64,000 bases of DNA from RGIG3077 sp045541475 (GTDB taxonomy: Bacteria; Bacillota; Clostridia; Oscillospirales; Ruminococcaceae), in NCBI GenBank assembly GCA_045541475.1, contig JAZQJI010000022.1, forward strand, positions 4,873 to 68,872, read 5' to 3'. The notes below the pieces were generated by a model. The model saw nothing but the letters and a program-made list of their open reading frames with translations. It was not told the DNA's origin and did no database searches. Below are positions 51,517 through 61,668 of the stretch, one piece after another. How positions within the stretch are numbered: the first letter of the stretch is position 1; each line of letters starts with the position of its first letter. The position numbers and the translations under genes were made by a program.

Positions 51517-54279
51517 ATGAACGCAACCGAACAGAAAGCTGCTGCCAAGAAGTTTGCTGACTTCTGGAAAGATAAAGGCTACGAAAAGGGCGAGTCTCAG
51601 AAATTCTGGATTGACCTTTTAACAAACGTCTATGGCATAACTGACATATCAAGCTTTATCAGCTTTGAAGAACAGGTCAAGCTTGACCACACATCTTTCA
51701 TCGACGGGTTTATTCCATCTACCCATGTCCTCATTGAACAGAAAGGCTTGGGTAAAGATTTGCGCAAGGGTATCAAGCAGTCTGACGGTTCTGTGCTCTC
51801 TCCGTTCCAGCAGGCAAAACGTTATGCTGCCGAACTGCCATACTCACAGCGTCCTCGTTGGATTGTAACCTGCAACTTTGCAGAGTTTCTCGTTTACGAT
51901 ATGGAAAAACCAAATGGTGAGCCGGAACAGATTTACCTCAAATATTTACCAAAGGAATACTACCGCCTGCAGTTCCTTGTGAACACAGGTGATGAACATA
52001 TCAAAAAGGAAATGGAAGTCTCCCTGCAGGCCGGCGAGCTTGTGGGCAAGCTGTACAATGCTATCTTAAAGCAGTACAAAAATCCTGAGTCTCCCGAATC
52101 TCTCAAGAGCCTTAATATGCTCTGTGTCCGTCTTGTTTTCTGCCTTTATGCAGAGGATGCAGGTATCTTCGGCAGACATGGTTTATTCCACGATTATCTC
52201 AAGCAGTTTGATATAAAGAATGTCAGAAAGGCTATTATTGAGCTGTTTAAAATTCTTGATACTACTGAGGACAAGCGTGACCCTTATGATGAAACTATGC
52301 TTTCAGAGTTCCCTTATGTCAACGGTGGTCTGTTCAAGGATGAAGATATTGAAATTCCGAATTTCAGTGAAGAAATCCTCGACCTTCTTCTTAACAAGGC
52401 AAGTGAGGACTTTGACTGGAGCCTTATCAGCCCTACTATTTTCGGTGCGGTGTTTGAATCCACCCTCAACCCTGAAACACGTCGCAGCGGCGGTATGCAC
52501 TATACCTCTATTGAAAATATCCATAAGGTTATTGACCCGCTGTTCCTGGATGAACTCCGCGAGGAGCTTGCAGAGATCAAGGCATTGAAAGTCCCCAAGA
52601 TTCGCAACGATAAAGCAGAAGCATTCCGTGAAAAGCTGTCTAAGCTTACGTTCTTTGACCCTGCCTGCGGTTCCGGTAACTTCCTAACCGAAACCTATAT
52701 TTCTCTGCGCCGTTTGGAGAATGAAGCTTTAGAGATTATCAACCAAGGTCAGATTTTGCTCGATACCGGCGATATTATCAAAGTTTCCATCGGTCAATTT
52801 TACGGCATTGAGATCAACGACTTTGCCGTTACCGTTGCGAAAACTGCGCTTTGGATTGCAGAAAGCCAGATGCTTAAGGAAACCGAAGAAATTGTAAATA
52901 TGTCTCTCGATTTTCTTCCCTTGAAGTCCTATGCCAATATTGTGGAAGACAATGCCCTCCGTACCGATTGGGAAAGTGTTGTACCGAAGGACAAGCTCAA
53001 TTACATTATGGGCAATCCGCCGTTTGTTGGTGCGCGACTTATGAGCAAAGATCAAAAGGATGATTTGCTTTCAGTTTTCGGTGCAAAATGGAAAAACGCA
53101 GGCAACCTCGACTACGTTTCTTGTTGGTATAAAAAAGCAGCCGACTTGATGAAAGGAACACAAATCCGTACTGCCTTAGTATCGACAAATTCTGTTTCGC
53201 AAGGCGAAAGTGTTGCGATTCTTTGGAAACCACTTTTTGAGGACGGAGTACACATTGACTTTGCACATCGTACATTCCGCTGGGATAGTGAAGCGAGCAT
53301 TAAAGCACACGTTCATTGTGTCATTATTGGGTTCAGTAGTGCGCCTTTTTACAAAGCTAAAGTTATTTACTCATCTGAAAGACCGATTATTGCGAACAAC
53401 ATAAACGCTTATTTGATTGATGCACCAAGCGTATTTATTGAAAGCATAAAGAAACCATTAAGTAATGTCCCAAACTTAGTATTTGGAAGTATGCCAAATG
53501 ACAATGGATTTTTAAGTGATTATTCGCAAGAAGAAAAAGATACGATTGTTTTAGACTATCCCGATGCCGAAATTGCATTTAGAAGATTTATAGGTGCAAC
53601 CGAATTTATCAACAATAAAGTGCGTTGGTGCTTATGGTTACAGGGTGTATCACCCAATATCATAAGGAGTATTCCACCTATTTCTAAAGCTGTAACCTCT
53701 GTAAAAGAGATGCGTGAACAAAGCAGTCGTGAAGCAACAAGAAAGTTGGCAGATGTTCCAATGTTATTTGGTGAAATTCGTCAACCTGATACAGACTATA
53801 TTATTATTCCAGCGCATTCATCCGAAAAAAGAAAATATATTCCAATAGGATTTGTGAGCAAGGATATCATTTGTAGTAATGCCAATTTACTTATGCCGAA
53901 TGCTTCATTGTATCACTTCGGCGTTTTGACATCTAATGTTCATAACGCCTGGATTCATGCGGTCTGTGGTAGAATCAAAAGCGATTTTAGATATTCGGTA
54001 AATATCGTTTACAACAACTTCCCGTGGTGCAATCCTACCGCCGAGCACAAAAAGAAGATTGAGGAAACCGCCCAGGCTATTTTAGATTCTCGTGCCCTCT
54101 ATCCTGACTGTTCTCTTGCAGATCTTTACGATGAGGTAGCTATGCCTCCCGAGCTCCGCAAGGCGCACCAAGCAAACGACCGTGCCGTAATGCAGGCGTA
54201 TGGGTTTGATGTAAAAACTATGACGGAGAGCACCTGCGTGGCAGAACTAATGAAGATGTATCAAAATTTAGTTAAATGA
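51517..54279 (+). CDS. MmeI-family type IIL/IIG restriction-modification enzyme
   Basis: This single 920-residue protein combines nuclease, adenine methyltransferase and DNA recognition. The N-terminal nuclease has Asp63-x10-Glu74-x-Lys76 (IDGFIPSTHVLIEQK), the MmeI-type PD-ExK site. SAM motif I (FFDPACGSGNF) is at 379-389 and catalytic NPPF at 500-503. ALVSTNSVSQGE, FAHRTFRWDSEAS and PDTDYIIIPAHSSE continue the MmeI alignment through the recognition domain. MmeI is also about 920 residues. One strand of the target is expected to be methylated and the cut to fall about 20 bases away. ATG 51517 follows AAGGAGG. Confidence 0.95.
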   Translation: MNATEQKAAAKKFADFWKDKGYEKGESQKFWIDLLTNVYGITDISSFISFEEQVKLDHTSFIDGFIPSTHVLIEQKGLGKDLRKGIKQSDGSVLSPFQQAKRYAAELPYSQRPRWIVTCNFAEFLVYDMEKPNGEPEQIYLKYLPKEYYRLQFLVNTGDEHIKKEMEVSLQAGELVGKLYNAILKQYKNPESPESLKSLNMLCVRLVFCLYAEDAGIFGRHGLFHDYLKQFDIKNVRKAIIELFKILDTTEDKRDPYDETMLSEFPYVNGGLFKDEDIEIPNFSEEILDLLLNKASEDFDWSLISPTIFGAVFESTLNPETRRSGGMHYTSIENIHKVIDPLFLDELREELAEIKALKVPKIRNDKAEAFREKLSKLTFFDPACGSGNFLTETYISLRRLENEALEIINQGQILLDTGDIIKVSIGQFYGIEINDFAVTVAKTALWIAESQMLKETEEIVNMSLDFLPLKSYANIVEDNALRTDWESVVPKDKLNYIMGNPPFVGARLMSKDQKDDLLSVFGAKWKNAGNLDYVSCWYKKAADLMKGTQIRTALVSTNSVSQGESVAILWKPLFEDGVHIDFAHRTFRWDSEASIKAHVHCVIIGFSSAPFYKAKVIYSSERPIIANNINAYLIDAPSVFIESIKKPLSNVPNLVFGSMPNDNGFLSDYSQEEKDTIVLDYPDAEIAFRRFIGATEFINNKVRWCLWLQGVSPNIIRSIPPISKAVTSVKEMREQSSREATRKLADVPMLFGEIRQPDTDYIIIPAHSSEKRKYIPIGFVSKDIICSNANLLMPNASLYHFGVLTSNVHNAWIHAVCGRIKSDFRYSVNIVYNNFPWCNPTAEHKKKIEETAQAILDSRALYPDCSLADLYDEVAMPPELRKAHQANDRAVMQAYGFDVKTMTESTCVAELMKMYQNLVK

Positions 54280-54294
54280 AATATCGGGGTAAAC

Positions 54295-55029
54295 ATGGAC
54301 GAATACAATTTTATAAAAGACAGCAAAAAAGAATTGGAAGCATTTTATGCACGATTTTTTGATTCCAATGACGAATTGCAAATTTTCTTGTCTGATGCTT
54401 TTGATTATAAGAATGGCTCCTTGGCTCGAAGACAGGCATTATTCCAAGTGCAACGATTCATTTCATTGGCAAACGATATTGATAAAATTCGTCCCAGCCG
54501 TGATCCTTTGAGGATTTTGTTTTTGAAAATTGGTCTTGATGCGTTATGCACTCTTTCAGGTCATACAGACAAAACAAAGCCCCTTTTCTATTCAAAATTC
54601 TGTAATTGTTTTAGTATAGAGGGCAAGAATTATATTCTAAATAATTTTAAGCTATCGCATTTTGAAGATGAATACATGGGACACAGTTTTGAAACAAGTC
54701 ACGATATTGATTTAAATGATTTTTTTAATATTATAAAATTTACTCGTGATATGGTTGTGCATAATTTTGAGTATTGGGGAATGCAATTTTTTGCACACGA
54801 CGATGATGCAACTTGGGTTGCTTCGTTAGAAACCAAAAAAGATTTAATCCTATCTTATAATTATCATCGAGAACACAAGAAAGAAACAACCTACATTTTT
54901 CAAACAACATTAAAATTCGAGAAGTTTATTTACTATTTTACTGAGGCTTGCGTTAGGTTTATAAATGAACATATGAAAAAACTTAGTAGTAAAGAAATGA
55001 AACCCAACATAGGAGAAAACAAAACATGA
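54295..55029 (+). CDS. Helical protein with HEPN-like R-x4-H motif
   Basis: The 244-residue, mostly helical soluble protein contains TRDMVVHNFEYW. Arg151 and His156 give the R-x4-H pattern of HEPN RNases and HEPN-type toxins. The flanking regions (a long helix near 38-70 and another near 195-230) could complete a HEPN-like bundle. The full family is not recognised. It starts 16 bases after the restriction gene in the same operon, so a defence role is a reasonable inference. The motif alone is short and could be chance. Confidence 0.6.
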   Translation: MDEYNFIKDSKKELEAFYARFFDSNDELQIFLSDAFDYKNGSLARRQALFQVQRFISLANDIDKIRPSRDPLRILFLKIGLDALCTLSGHTDKTKPLFYSKFCNCFSIEGKNYILNNFKLSHFEDEYMGHSFETSHDIDLNDFFNIIKFTRDMVVHNFEYWGMQFFAHDDDATWVASLETKKDLILSYNYHREHKKETTYIFQTTLKFEKFIYYFTEACVRFINEHMKKLSSKEMKPNIGENKT

Positions 55030-55250
55030 ACACGTTTTATAATCAAATGTTTAATCCGCAATATGTGAATTTGCAATATTATCGCCAAATCGAACAGATG
55101 CAGTACCAAGCTAAACAAAACGAAGAAGTTGCAAAGGCTGTTAAGGCGATTCATGATTTATGCGAAGCTGTAAAACGGTTAGACGATAATCATCAGCAAA
55201 TTGCATTTTCTGCTTGCCTGGCTGAAATGGCAAGAGAATTTAATTGGTGA
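55026..55250 (+). CDS. Small helical protein, unknown
   Basis: The 74-residue product overlaps the previous stop by four bases (ATGA), so it is translationally coupled. It begins MNTFYNQMFNPQYVN and then has a Gln/Lys/Glu-rich amphipathic helix likely to form a coiled coil (about 18-65), ending EMAREFNW. Similar short proteins occur in mobile elements of Firmicutes as I remember them. No function is known. Confidence 0.7.
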   Translation: MNTFYNQMFNPQYVNLQYYRQIEQMQYQAKQNEEVAKAVKAIHDLCEAVKRLDDNHQQIAFSACLAEMAREFNW

Positions 55251-55543
55251 AAAAATAGTAATGTGAGCTATTGCTGATAATACAGTAAAAAGCACAAGTG
55301 TTTCTTTGCTGGGGGATAGTAAACGCACTTGAATTTTGACGATAGAATTTACGACAAAAGGGATAAAATTGTGCCATATTATGATAGGTTATTTTCTGCA
55401 ATGAGACCATTTTGGATTAACAAGGTCAGGAAATGTCAGGATAAATAAGGGTATAAAACCATCACCCGTGAAATCCCCACGATGAAGCCTATCGACTAAC
55501 AAAATGGACACCCTATGACTGCAAAAGTCATAGGGTGTTTTTT
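55251..55543 (+). terminator. Gap after the defence operon, ending in a strong terminator
   Basis: The intrinsic terminator is 55508-55543: ACACCCTATGACT with AGTCATAGGGTGT, then TTTTT. The 250 bases before it hold no reading frame with a binding site, and no copy of the tRNA-Thr 3' end that would mark an integration boundary. Confidence 0.8.
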
Positions 55544-55608
55544 GAATATTAAAAAATATCCTTTGCCGATTACAAGATGAAAAAATCCTTAATACATGCT
55601 GGAGATAA

Positions 55609-55637
55609 TTGACTTATAATCAAAATCGGTGTATAAT
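55609..55637 (+). promoter_or_regulatory. Promoter of the dockerin-protein operon
   Basis: TTGACT (55609-55614) and TATAAT (55632-55637) have a 17-bp spacer, about 75 bases before the start codon. Confidence 0.82.
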
Positions 55638-55711
55638 GAACAAAAGAATAACATATTTGTTCTTTTTAATAGGGCAAAGTGCCTTATAATTCGTGAAATG
55701 GAGAGATGGTT

Positions 55712-56989
55712 ATGAATATGCGTAGATTATTGTCATTAGTTGTAGCAATTGTAATGATGTTCAGCATTGTAGGCACGCAGTTGGTTGTTGCAAATGCAAT
55801 CGGTGAGCCTACCATTACAGTTGGCAGCGGAACCGGTGAGCGGGGAGAGGATGTAACCTTGACAATAGAGTTATCCAATAATCCGGGCATTTGCGCTGCC
55901 CAAATTTGGGTTCACTATGCTGAAGGATTGGTATTAAAATCGGCTACTGATTCCGGCCTTTTAGCGGGCGCCGAATTTGGCGGAGACAAGAATGCCAATC
56001 CCTATGGATTATCTTGGGAAGATGGCACCAATGCTGAGAGAGCAGATAATACCGGCAATGGCACATTGGTTACCTTGGTTTTTACCATCGATCCTTCTGC
56101 AGAGCTGGGTGATCATGATGTTTCTGTTACTTATGATTCGGGCGATATTTATAATATGGCCTTGGAGGATGTGGATTTCGCGCTTGTTTCCGGAACGGTA
56201 ACAGTTAATTGCCAACATGTAAATACCGAAATTCGTGATGATGAGGAACCAAGCTGCAATGAGCCCGGTTATTCCGGCGATACTTGGTGCATTGATTGCG
56301 AAACCAAGATTGAAGACGGCATTGTCATTTCTGCAACAGGCAATCATATTGATGCAGACGGGGAGTGGGAGAGCGATGAGACCCATCATTTCCATACCTG
56401 CAGTTGCAGCACCGAGTTTGACAAATTCTCCCATGATTATGAGCTTGCCCACAATGAAACCAGCCACTTTGAAAGGTGCACGGTTTGCGGTATAGAAAAA
56501 GAGCCGGAAGCTTGCAGCTTTGGGGAATGGACCTATGTAGAAGGGGCGAATACCCATAAAAAAGTTTGCGCTTGCGGCAACTTTAAGGAAGAGGATTGCG
56601 ATTATGATGCAACCCATATCTCCGGCACCAACCGGCACCAAGGTGTGTGTAAAGTTTGCGAGCATAGTATAGAGAGCGCTGCCTGTAGATTACGCGTGGA
56701 TGCAACCCTTCCCGATGAGATCGGAGAAATATTTGTTACCACATTCTCCTGCGCGAAGGAGTGCGGCAATGTAACAAATAATCATTGGGTTAAGTATGGC
56801 GATATCAGTAATGATGGAAAAATCTCCGTTGTAGATGTTATTTTCATTTTGCAGATTATCGGTGATCTGCGGTCTCCCGATACCGTTTATTGTGAACTGG
56901 GCGATGTACATCAAGAAGTCGATGACCCTGCCGGCTTTTTGAATACCATGGATGCTATAGCGCTTCTGCGGTACCTTTTGACTAAATAA
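55712..56989 (+). CDS. Cohesin-like and dockerin surface protein with Cys/His repeats
   Basis: The 425-residue secreted protein has a signal peptide (about 1-28) and a cohesin-like domain (about 29-168: GERGEDVTLTIELSNNPG, AAQIWVHYAEGLVLKSA, GTLVTLVFTIDPSAELGDH). A Cys/His-rich region (about 169-350) has at least four H-x3-C-x(1-2)-C units. A C-terminal dockerin follows (first loop 363-382, good; second loop with about five inserted residues, ending NTMDAIALLRYLL). The start at 55712 is eight bases behind GGAG. It could be a small adaptor scaffoldin. The binding partner is unknown. Confidence 0.78.
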   Translation: MNMRRLLSLVVAIVMMFSIVGTQLVVANAIGEPTITVGSGTGERGEDVTLTIELSNNPGICAAQIWVHYAEGLVLKSATDSGLLAGAEFGGDKNANPYGLSWEDGTNAERADNTGNGTLVTLVFTIDPSAELGDHDVSVTYDSGDIYNMALEDVDFALVSGTVTVNCQHVNTEIRDDEEPSCNEPGYSGDTWCIDCETKIEDGIVISATGNHIDADGEWESDETHHFHTCSCSTEFDKFSHDYELAHNETSHFERCTVCGIEKEPEACSFGEWTYVEGANTHKKVCACGNFKEEDCDYDATHISGTNRHQGVCKVCEHSIESAACRLRVDATLPDEIGEIFVTTFSCAKECGNVTNNHWVKYGDISNDGKISVVDVIFILQIIGDLRSPDTVYCELGDVHQEVDDPAGFLNTMDAIALLRYLLTK

Positions 56990-57019
56990 TATTAATTGCT
57001 ATTAATAGGAGAAATAATT

Positions 57020-60000
57020 ATGAAAGTATATAAAAGAATTCTTTCGATTGTTATGGCATTGGTGATAACATTTGCGATGATTCCTATTTCGGCAAGTGCC
57101 GATAGTGCCCAAGAAATTCAAATAACCGATGGGGAGACCTATACCGGATATATTGGTACTACCCATCAATTGAATGTTGCTTTTTTACCCGAAGGCGCAG
57201 ACCAAGAATGGCTGTATTGGGAGTCTTCGGATGCAAATACGGTTGAAGTTGATAGTGAGACCGGTGATCTTTCTCTGCGCAAAGTAGGGACAGCGGTTAT
57301 TACAGCAACATCATCTGACACCCATCTTACAGATTCTATTACTGTCGAAGTTATGGATTGTCCTTCTATTGTAATGGATCAAGAGACGGTTATTTATGCA
57401 ACCCCTGAATCAGCTGAATCTGTATTTTCTTTTGTGCCGGAGACGAGCGGGGTTTATATTTTCCATTCCTATAATAACCAACACGATACCTACGCTTATT
57501 TGTATGATTCGGCGATGAATTATCTCTACGAGGATGACGACGGCGCCGAGTTCGACAATAATTTCAAACTTTCATATGAACTTACTGCAGGTGAGAAATA
57601 TTATTTCAAAAGCAAATTTTGTGATTCTGAAAATGTCGGCACATATTCTGTCGAATTGAATATGTGCCCTCCGGCCACCTCCATGGAAATCACCAATGCG
57701 GAGGATACGCTCTGCTATGTTGGGTTTTCAAATTACTTTGATGTAGTATTCTCTCCCGAGAATGCTGCTGGAGAAGAGGTTATCTGGACTGTTGATGATC
57801 CGGAAGCGGCAACCATAAATGGGAATAATATTATTTTTCATAAAGTCGGTGAATTTATCGTTACGGCAACGTCTGAAAGTAATTTTGTAGATTCTTGCAC
57901 CGTTACTGTTGCTGAGCCTGCTGTGCTTACCAAGGATCAGCCTGTTCGTTTCACCGCTTGCAATGATACAAAGTATATCAAATTTGAACCTACCGAAAGT
58001 GAACCATTGCGTATTGATGTCAATAATCCTACAAATGCAGAAAATCTCGGAATGGTTTTATTTGATTCTTCCGGACAGATGCTGGATGAGTCTGTGTATG
58101 CTTTGGAGCATGAATTTGAGGCAGGAGAAACTTATTATATCAGAATCGCGGTTTATTCTGAGGAAAGCGGCGAATATATTGTTTCACTTATGGAGCTTGT
58201 CCCTGCAATTTCCATGAGCATTGATAAAGGGGATGCCTATACCGCTTATTTGGGCTCGGAAGTCTATCTGAATGCGATCTTTGCTCCGGATAACGCAATG
58301 AGCGAAGAAGTAAGCTGGGAGTCGAATAACCCCGAAGTCGCATATGTTGATGAATATGGTTGTGTTATGCTGATTAAAAAGGGCGTTGCTACCATTACGG
58401 CAACCTCTGAAAATAATCTTGTTGCAACCTGCGAAATCACTATTGAGGAATATTCTACCATCGCTTTGGATCAAAGTGAAACGGTGGAGTTGAATATGGA
58501 TAAACCTGATGCATATTTTTACTTTACTCCGGAAGAGGATGGATACTATGTGTTCTATTCCAATTCTGAGTATGATCCACGCGGATATATTTTTGATACC
58601 GAGTTTAATGAACTGAGTTCTAATGATGATGTGGGTGAAAACCATGATTTCAGAGTTGGTTATTTCATGGATGCCGGAACAACCTATATCCTGAAGACCG
58701 AATTTAATGATAGCTCAGTTAGTGGAAGCTTTGATGTTGCGGTTGAAAAAGCCAAATATATTACCAATCTTGAAATTCTCTCGCCCCCCGATAAGATGGA
58801 GTATGTCGAAGGGCAACTGGACAATTATCTTACCTATGATGGCTTGGCTCTAAGAGCAACCTGGTCGGATAATTCTACAACCGATTGGGAATATGGCCAA
58901 GGCAATTACATAGAAGACCAACCGGTATTTCTCAATGTGGATGAAGATGGATTGGTTAATATTTCTTGCGGCGGGCAAGAGGCCTCCTTTACTTTTACGC
59001 TTGTAGAGAATCCGGTAGAGAGTATAGAGCTTGTATCCGGTAGTATCACCTTGGTTGAAGAGGTAGGTGGACATGAGGAGAATGGTGTCTACTACTATGA
59101 TTTTTTCATGCCTTCTGATGTAACTATAAGGATCCATTATACCGATACCTCTTCAAAAACAGTAAATGTCCATGATAATGTTGATGGTTACCGGTTTAGT
59201 TGGTATTTCGATCAATATGAGCACCCTTGGGTATTGGACGGAGAACAGTATGTTACAATTGAATATCTTGGCGCCAATATAGAGCTGCCGGTAACGATTA
59301 TTGAAAACCCTGTGGATCATATTGAGCTTGTAAGCGGCACCTCCTATTTCTACATGGAGAATTCTAACGGATATATTGAGCCCGAGGCGGATGAGCCCTT
59401 TTTCTATTATTATTGCGGCAGTCATAATCATAGCGATGCCGTAATTCGGATCGTATATAATGACGGCCGTCTGGCGGTTGAAGCAAATGTAGGCGATGAA
59501 GTTGATGGATTTACTGTTAATTGGCAGGATAATCAATATGATCACCCTTGGGGCGTAGGAGATAATAATCAATCCGCCATTGAGTATCTCGGCTATACGG
59601 TCAATCTGCCCATCACAGTTAAGGGAAATTCTGTAGAGAGTATTGAGCTTGTATCCGGTAGCATCACCTTGGTTGAAAATGCAGGCGGATATGAAGAGGA
59701 TGGTATATATTACTATGATTTTTCCATGCCTTCTGATGTAACTGTAAAGATCCATTATACCGATGCCCCTTCAAAAACAGTAAATGTCTATGATAATGTT
59801 GATGGTTATTGGTTTGATTGGTATTCCGATCAATATGAGCAGCGTTGGGTTTTGGGTGGAGAACAGTACGCAACGATCGAATTTTTGGGCGCTAAAACCC
59901 AAATTCCCGTATCAATCATTGAAAACCCTGTGGATCATATTGAACTATTGAGCGGGACTTCCAAAACCTATATCGAAAATTCTAATGGACGCATTGATGG

Positions 60001-61612
60001 CCAGTGGGGTGAGCCCTATTTCTATTATTATTGCGATGAGTCTGATCATAGAGACGCTTTGATTAAGATTGTCTATAAAGGTCGAAGAGCGGTATATGCC
60101 AAAATTGGGCAGAAGATTAATGGATATCTCGTATCCTGGGAGGATAATCAGTATGAAACTCCTTGGGTTTTGGGGGAGGAGAATCAATCTACTATCGAAT
60201 ATCTTGGTCATACAGTGAATCTTCCGATTACAGTTGAAAAAAGCAAGGTGGTGGGCCTTGAGGTTGTATCCGGCGGCAGTATCACTTTTATTGAAAATGC
60301 ATATGGATATGAAGAGGATGGGATATTCTATTATAGTTATGAACTTCCCTCCGACCTTATGGTGAAGATCCTTTATTCCAATGATGATTCTAAGATTGTT
60401 AATGTTCATGAAACGGTGGACGGCTATTCCTTCAATTGGGATTCTAAGCAGCAAGAGAAGCCTTGGGTTTTGGGCGATGATAATCATCTCACTCTTTCCT
60501 ATCTTGGCGCTGAAGTAGAGGTTCCTGTATCAATCGTAGAAACCCCTGTGGATTATATTGAGATCAATTCCGCTCCCACAAGAGAATATTTCTATGGTGA
60601 TGAAACTTATGGATATAATTATGAAAATGGAGATTATGAATTCTATCCCAGTGATATGAAAGGCCTTTCCTTCACGGTATACTATAAGGACGAAAGCGCT
60701 AAGACCTTTACTTATGAAGATATCGACGAAGACGGCTATATCAACGGCTATGGATATAATGCGTATTGTGCGGATTGGTATCCCGAAATCGGAGATGTTG
60801 TTGTAACCTTTGAATATATGGGTAAATCTGCTGATTATGAGGTTGTGCTGAAGGATACGACTGTTGAATCAATATCAGTTACCAAACTGCCGGATAACCC
60901 AATATATTCTGATTATCAATTCTTCCCTGATCTTACCGGAATGGAAATCACCATCACCTATAGTGATCAGACAAACAAGGTGGTAACCTTAACAGAGGAA
61001 AATGCAAATTATCAGCATCATTCTTTGAGCGGGGAGACAATTTGCCGAGTTGAGGTCGATAACGATGAATTGTCGATTTATAAGACGGAACATGGCTTAA
61101 GTGTTTTCTATATGGGGATTTCTGAGAAAATCTCGGGTATTGCATTTGAAGCCAAACCAATAGCATCCATTACGCTTGGCGATGTTTCTGCCAATGGCGA
61201 TGGGATGAGCCTTGATATCGTATATACCGATAAAACCCACCTTTCTTTAGCGTTAGAGCTCGTTGATTTCCATGAATTTGGTGTTTCAAACTGTTCTGCT
61301 AACGGAAAGACAGAAAAAGGTTATTTGGATTATATGATTAATACCTACAAGGATGAAGAAGGAAATGAAGAGTATTATACGGTATTTATCTTAGGCGAGG
61401 AAATAAATATTGATGCAAATCCGGCCATAATCGGTGATGCCAATCGGAATGGTGAGATGGATGTGCTGGATGCCACCATTCTGCGCAGATATCTTGTCGG
61501 CGGATGGGATGAAACCATTGATCCTCTTGCCACTGATATGAATAAGGATGGCGTTATTTCCCTGAAGGATTTCACTCTTCTTTGCAGAGCCCTTGTAAAT
61601 TGGGGTTCTTGA
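57020..61612 (+). CDS. Giant Ig-repeat surface protein with C-terminal dockerin
   Basis: The 1530-residue secreted protein has a signal peptide (about 1-29). Three alternating pairs of Big_2-like (WESSDANTVEVD, VGTAVITATS) and PPC-like beta domains follow (FSFVPETSGVYIFHS; YFYFTPEEDGYYVFYS) up to about residue 575. Next is a series of Big_3-like domains of about 100 residues, then a type I dockerin (first loop GDANRNGEMDVLDATI, 1472-1487; second near 1505-1525). No catalytic domain is visible. It may be a non-catalytic, possibly carbohydrate-binding or spacer, cellulosome component. It starts 30 bases after the previous gene, so the two form an operon. Confidence 0.82.
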   Translation: MKVYKRILSIVMALVITFAMIPISASADSAQEIQITDGETYTGYIGTTHQLNVAFLPEGADQEWLYWESSDANTVEVDSETGDLSLRKVGTAVITATSSDTHLTDSITVEVMDCPSIVMDQETVIYATPESAESVFSFVPETSGVYIFHSYNNQHDTYAYLYDSAMNYLYEDDDGAEFDNNFKLSYELTAGEKYYFKSKFCDSENVGTYSVELNMCPPATSMEITNAEDTLCYVGFSNYFDVVFSPENAAGEEVIWTVDDPEAATINGNNIIFHKVGEFIVTATSESNFVDSCTVTVAEPAVLTKDQPVRFTACNDTKYIKFEPTESEPLRIDVNNPTNAENLGMVLFDSSGQMLDESVYALEHEFEAGETYYIRIAVYSEESGEYIVSLMELVPAISMSIDKGDAYTAYLGSEVYLNAIFAPDNAMSEEVSWESNNPEVAYVDEYGCVMLIKKGVATITATSENNLVATCEITIEEYSTIALDQSETVELNMDKPDAYFYFTPEEDGYYVFYSNSEYDPRGYIFDTEFNELSSNDDVGENHDFRVGYFMDAGTTYILKTEFNDSSVSGSFDVAVEKAKYITNLEILSPPDKMEYVEGQLDNYLTYDGLALRATWSDNSTTDWEYGQGNYIEDQPVFLNVDEDGLVNISCGGQEASFTFTLVENPVESIELVSGSITLVEEVGGHEENGVYYYDFFMPSDVTIRIHYTDTSSKTVNVHDNVDGYRFSWYFDQYEHPWVLDGEQYVTIEYLGANIELPVTIIENPVDHIELVSGTSYFYMENSNGYIEPEADEPFFYYYCGSHNHSDAVIRIVYNDGRLAVEANVGDEVDGFTVNWQDNQYDHPWGVGDNNQSAIEYLGYTVNLPITVKGNSVESIELVSGSITLVENAGGYEEDGIYYYDFSMPSDVTVKIHYTDAPSKTVNVYDNVDGYWFDWYSDQYEQRWVLGGEQYATIEFLGAKTQIPVSIIENPVDHIELLSGTSKTYIENSNGRIDGQWGEPYFYYYCDESDHRDALIKIVYKGRRAVYAKIGQKINGYLVSWEDNQYETPWVLGEENQSTIEYLGHTVNLPITVEKSKVVGLEVVSGGSITFIENAYGYEEDGIFYYSYELPSDLMVKILYSNDDSKIVNVHETVDGYSFNWDSKQQEKPWVLGDDNHLTLSYLGAEVEVPVSIVETPVDYIEINSAPTREYFYGDETYGYNYENGDYEFYPSDMKGLSFTVYYKDESAKTFTYEDIDEDGYINGYGYNAYCADWYPEIGDVVVTFEYMGKSADYEVVLKDTTVESISVTKLPDNPIYSDYQFFPDLTGMEITITYSDQTNKVVTLTEENANYQHHSLSGETICRVEVDNDELSIYKTEHGLSVFYMGISEKISGIAFEAKPIASITLGDVSANGDGMSLDIVYTDKTHLSLALELVDFHEFGVSNCSANGKTEKGYLDYMINTYKDEEGNEEYYTVFILGEEINIDANPAIIGDANRNGEMDVLDATILRRYLVGGWDETIDPLATDMNKDGVISLKDFTLLCRALVNWGS
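59015..60862 (+). repeat. Three tandem 618-bp coding repeats
   Basis: Units begin at 59015, 59633 and 60251, exactly 618 bp (206 codons) apart. Each encodes two Big_3-like domains. Units 1 and 2 remain very similar at DNA level over long stretches; unit 3 is more diverged, chiefly in its second domain. Confidence 0.85.
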
Positions 61613-61626
61613 GTATTCTGCATAAT

Positions 61627-61660
61627 AAAAACGGACTATGGATTTTCCATAGTCCGTTTT
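61627..61660. terminator. Bidirectional terminator between convergent genes
   Basis: AAAACGGACTATGGA pairs perfectly with TCCATAGTCCGTTTT, giving T tails both ways. Confidence 0.92.
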
Positions 61661-61668
61661 GCGTTTAT

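Noticed and set aside
51144..55543. Integrative element bounded by a tRNA-Thr attachment site
   Set aside because: No integrase gene and no second copy of the tRNA 3' end was found downstream, so insertion at the tRNA cannot be shown.
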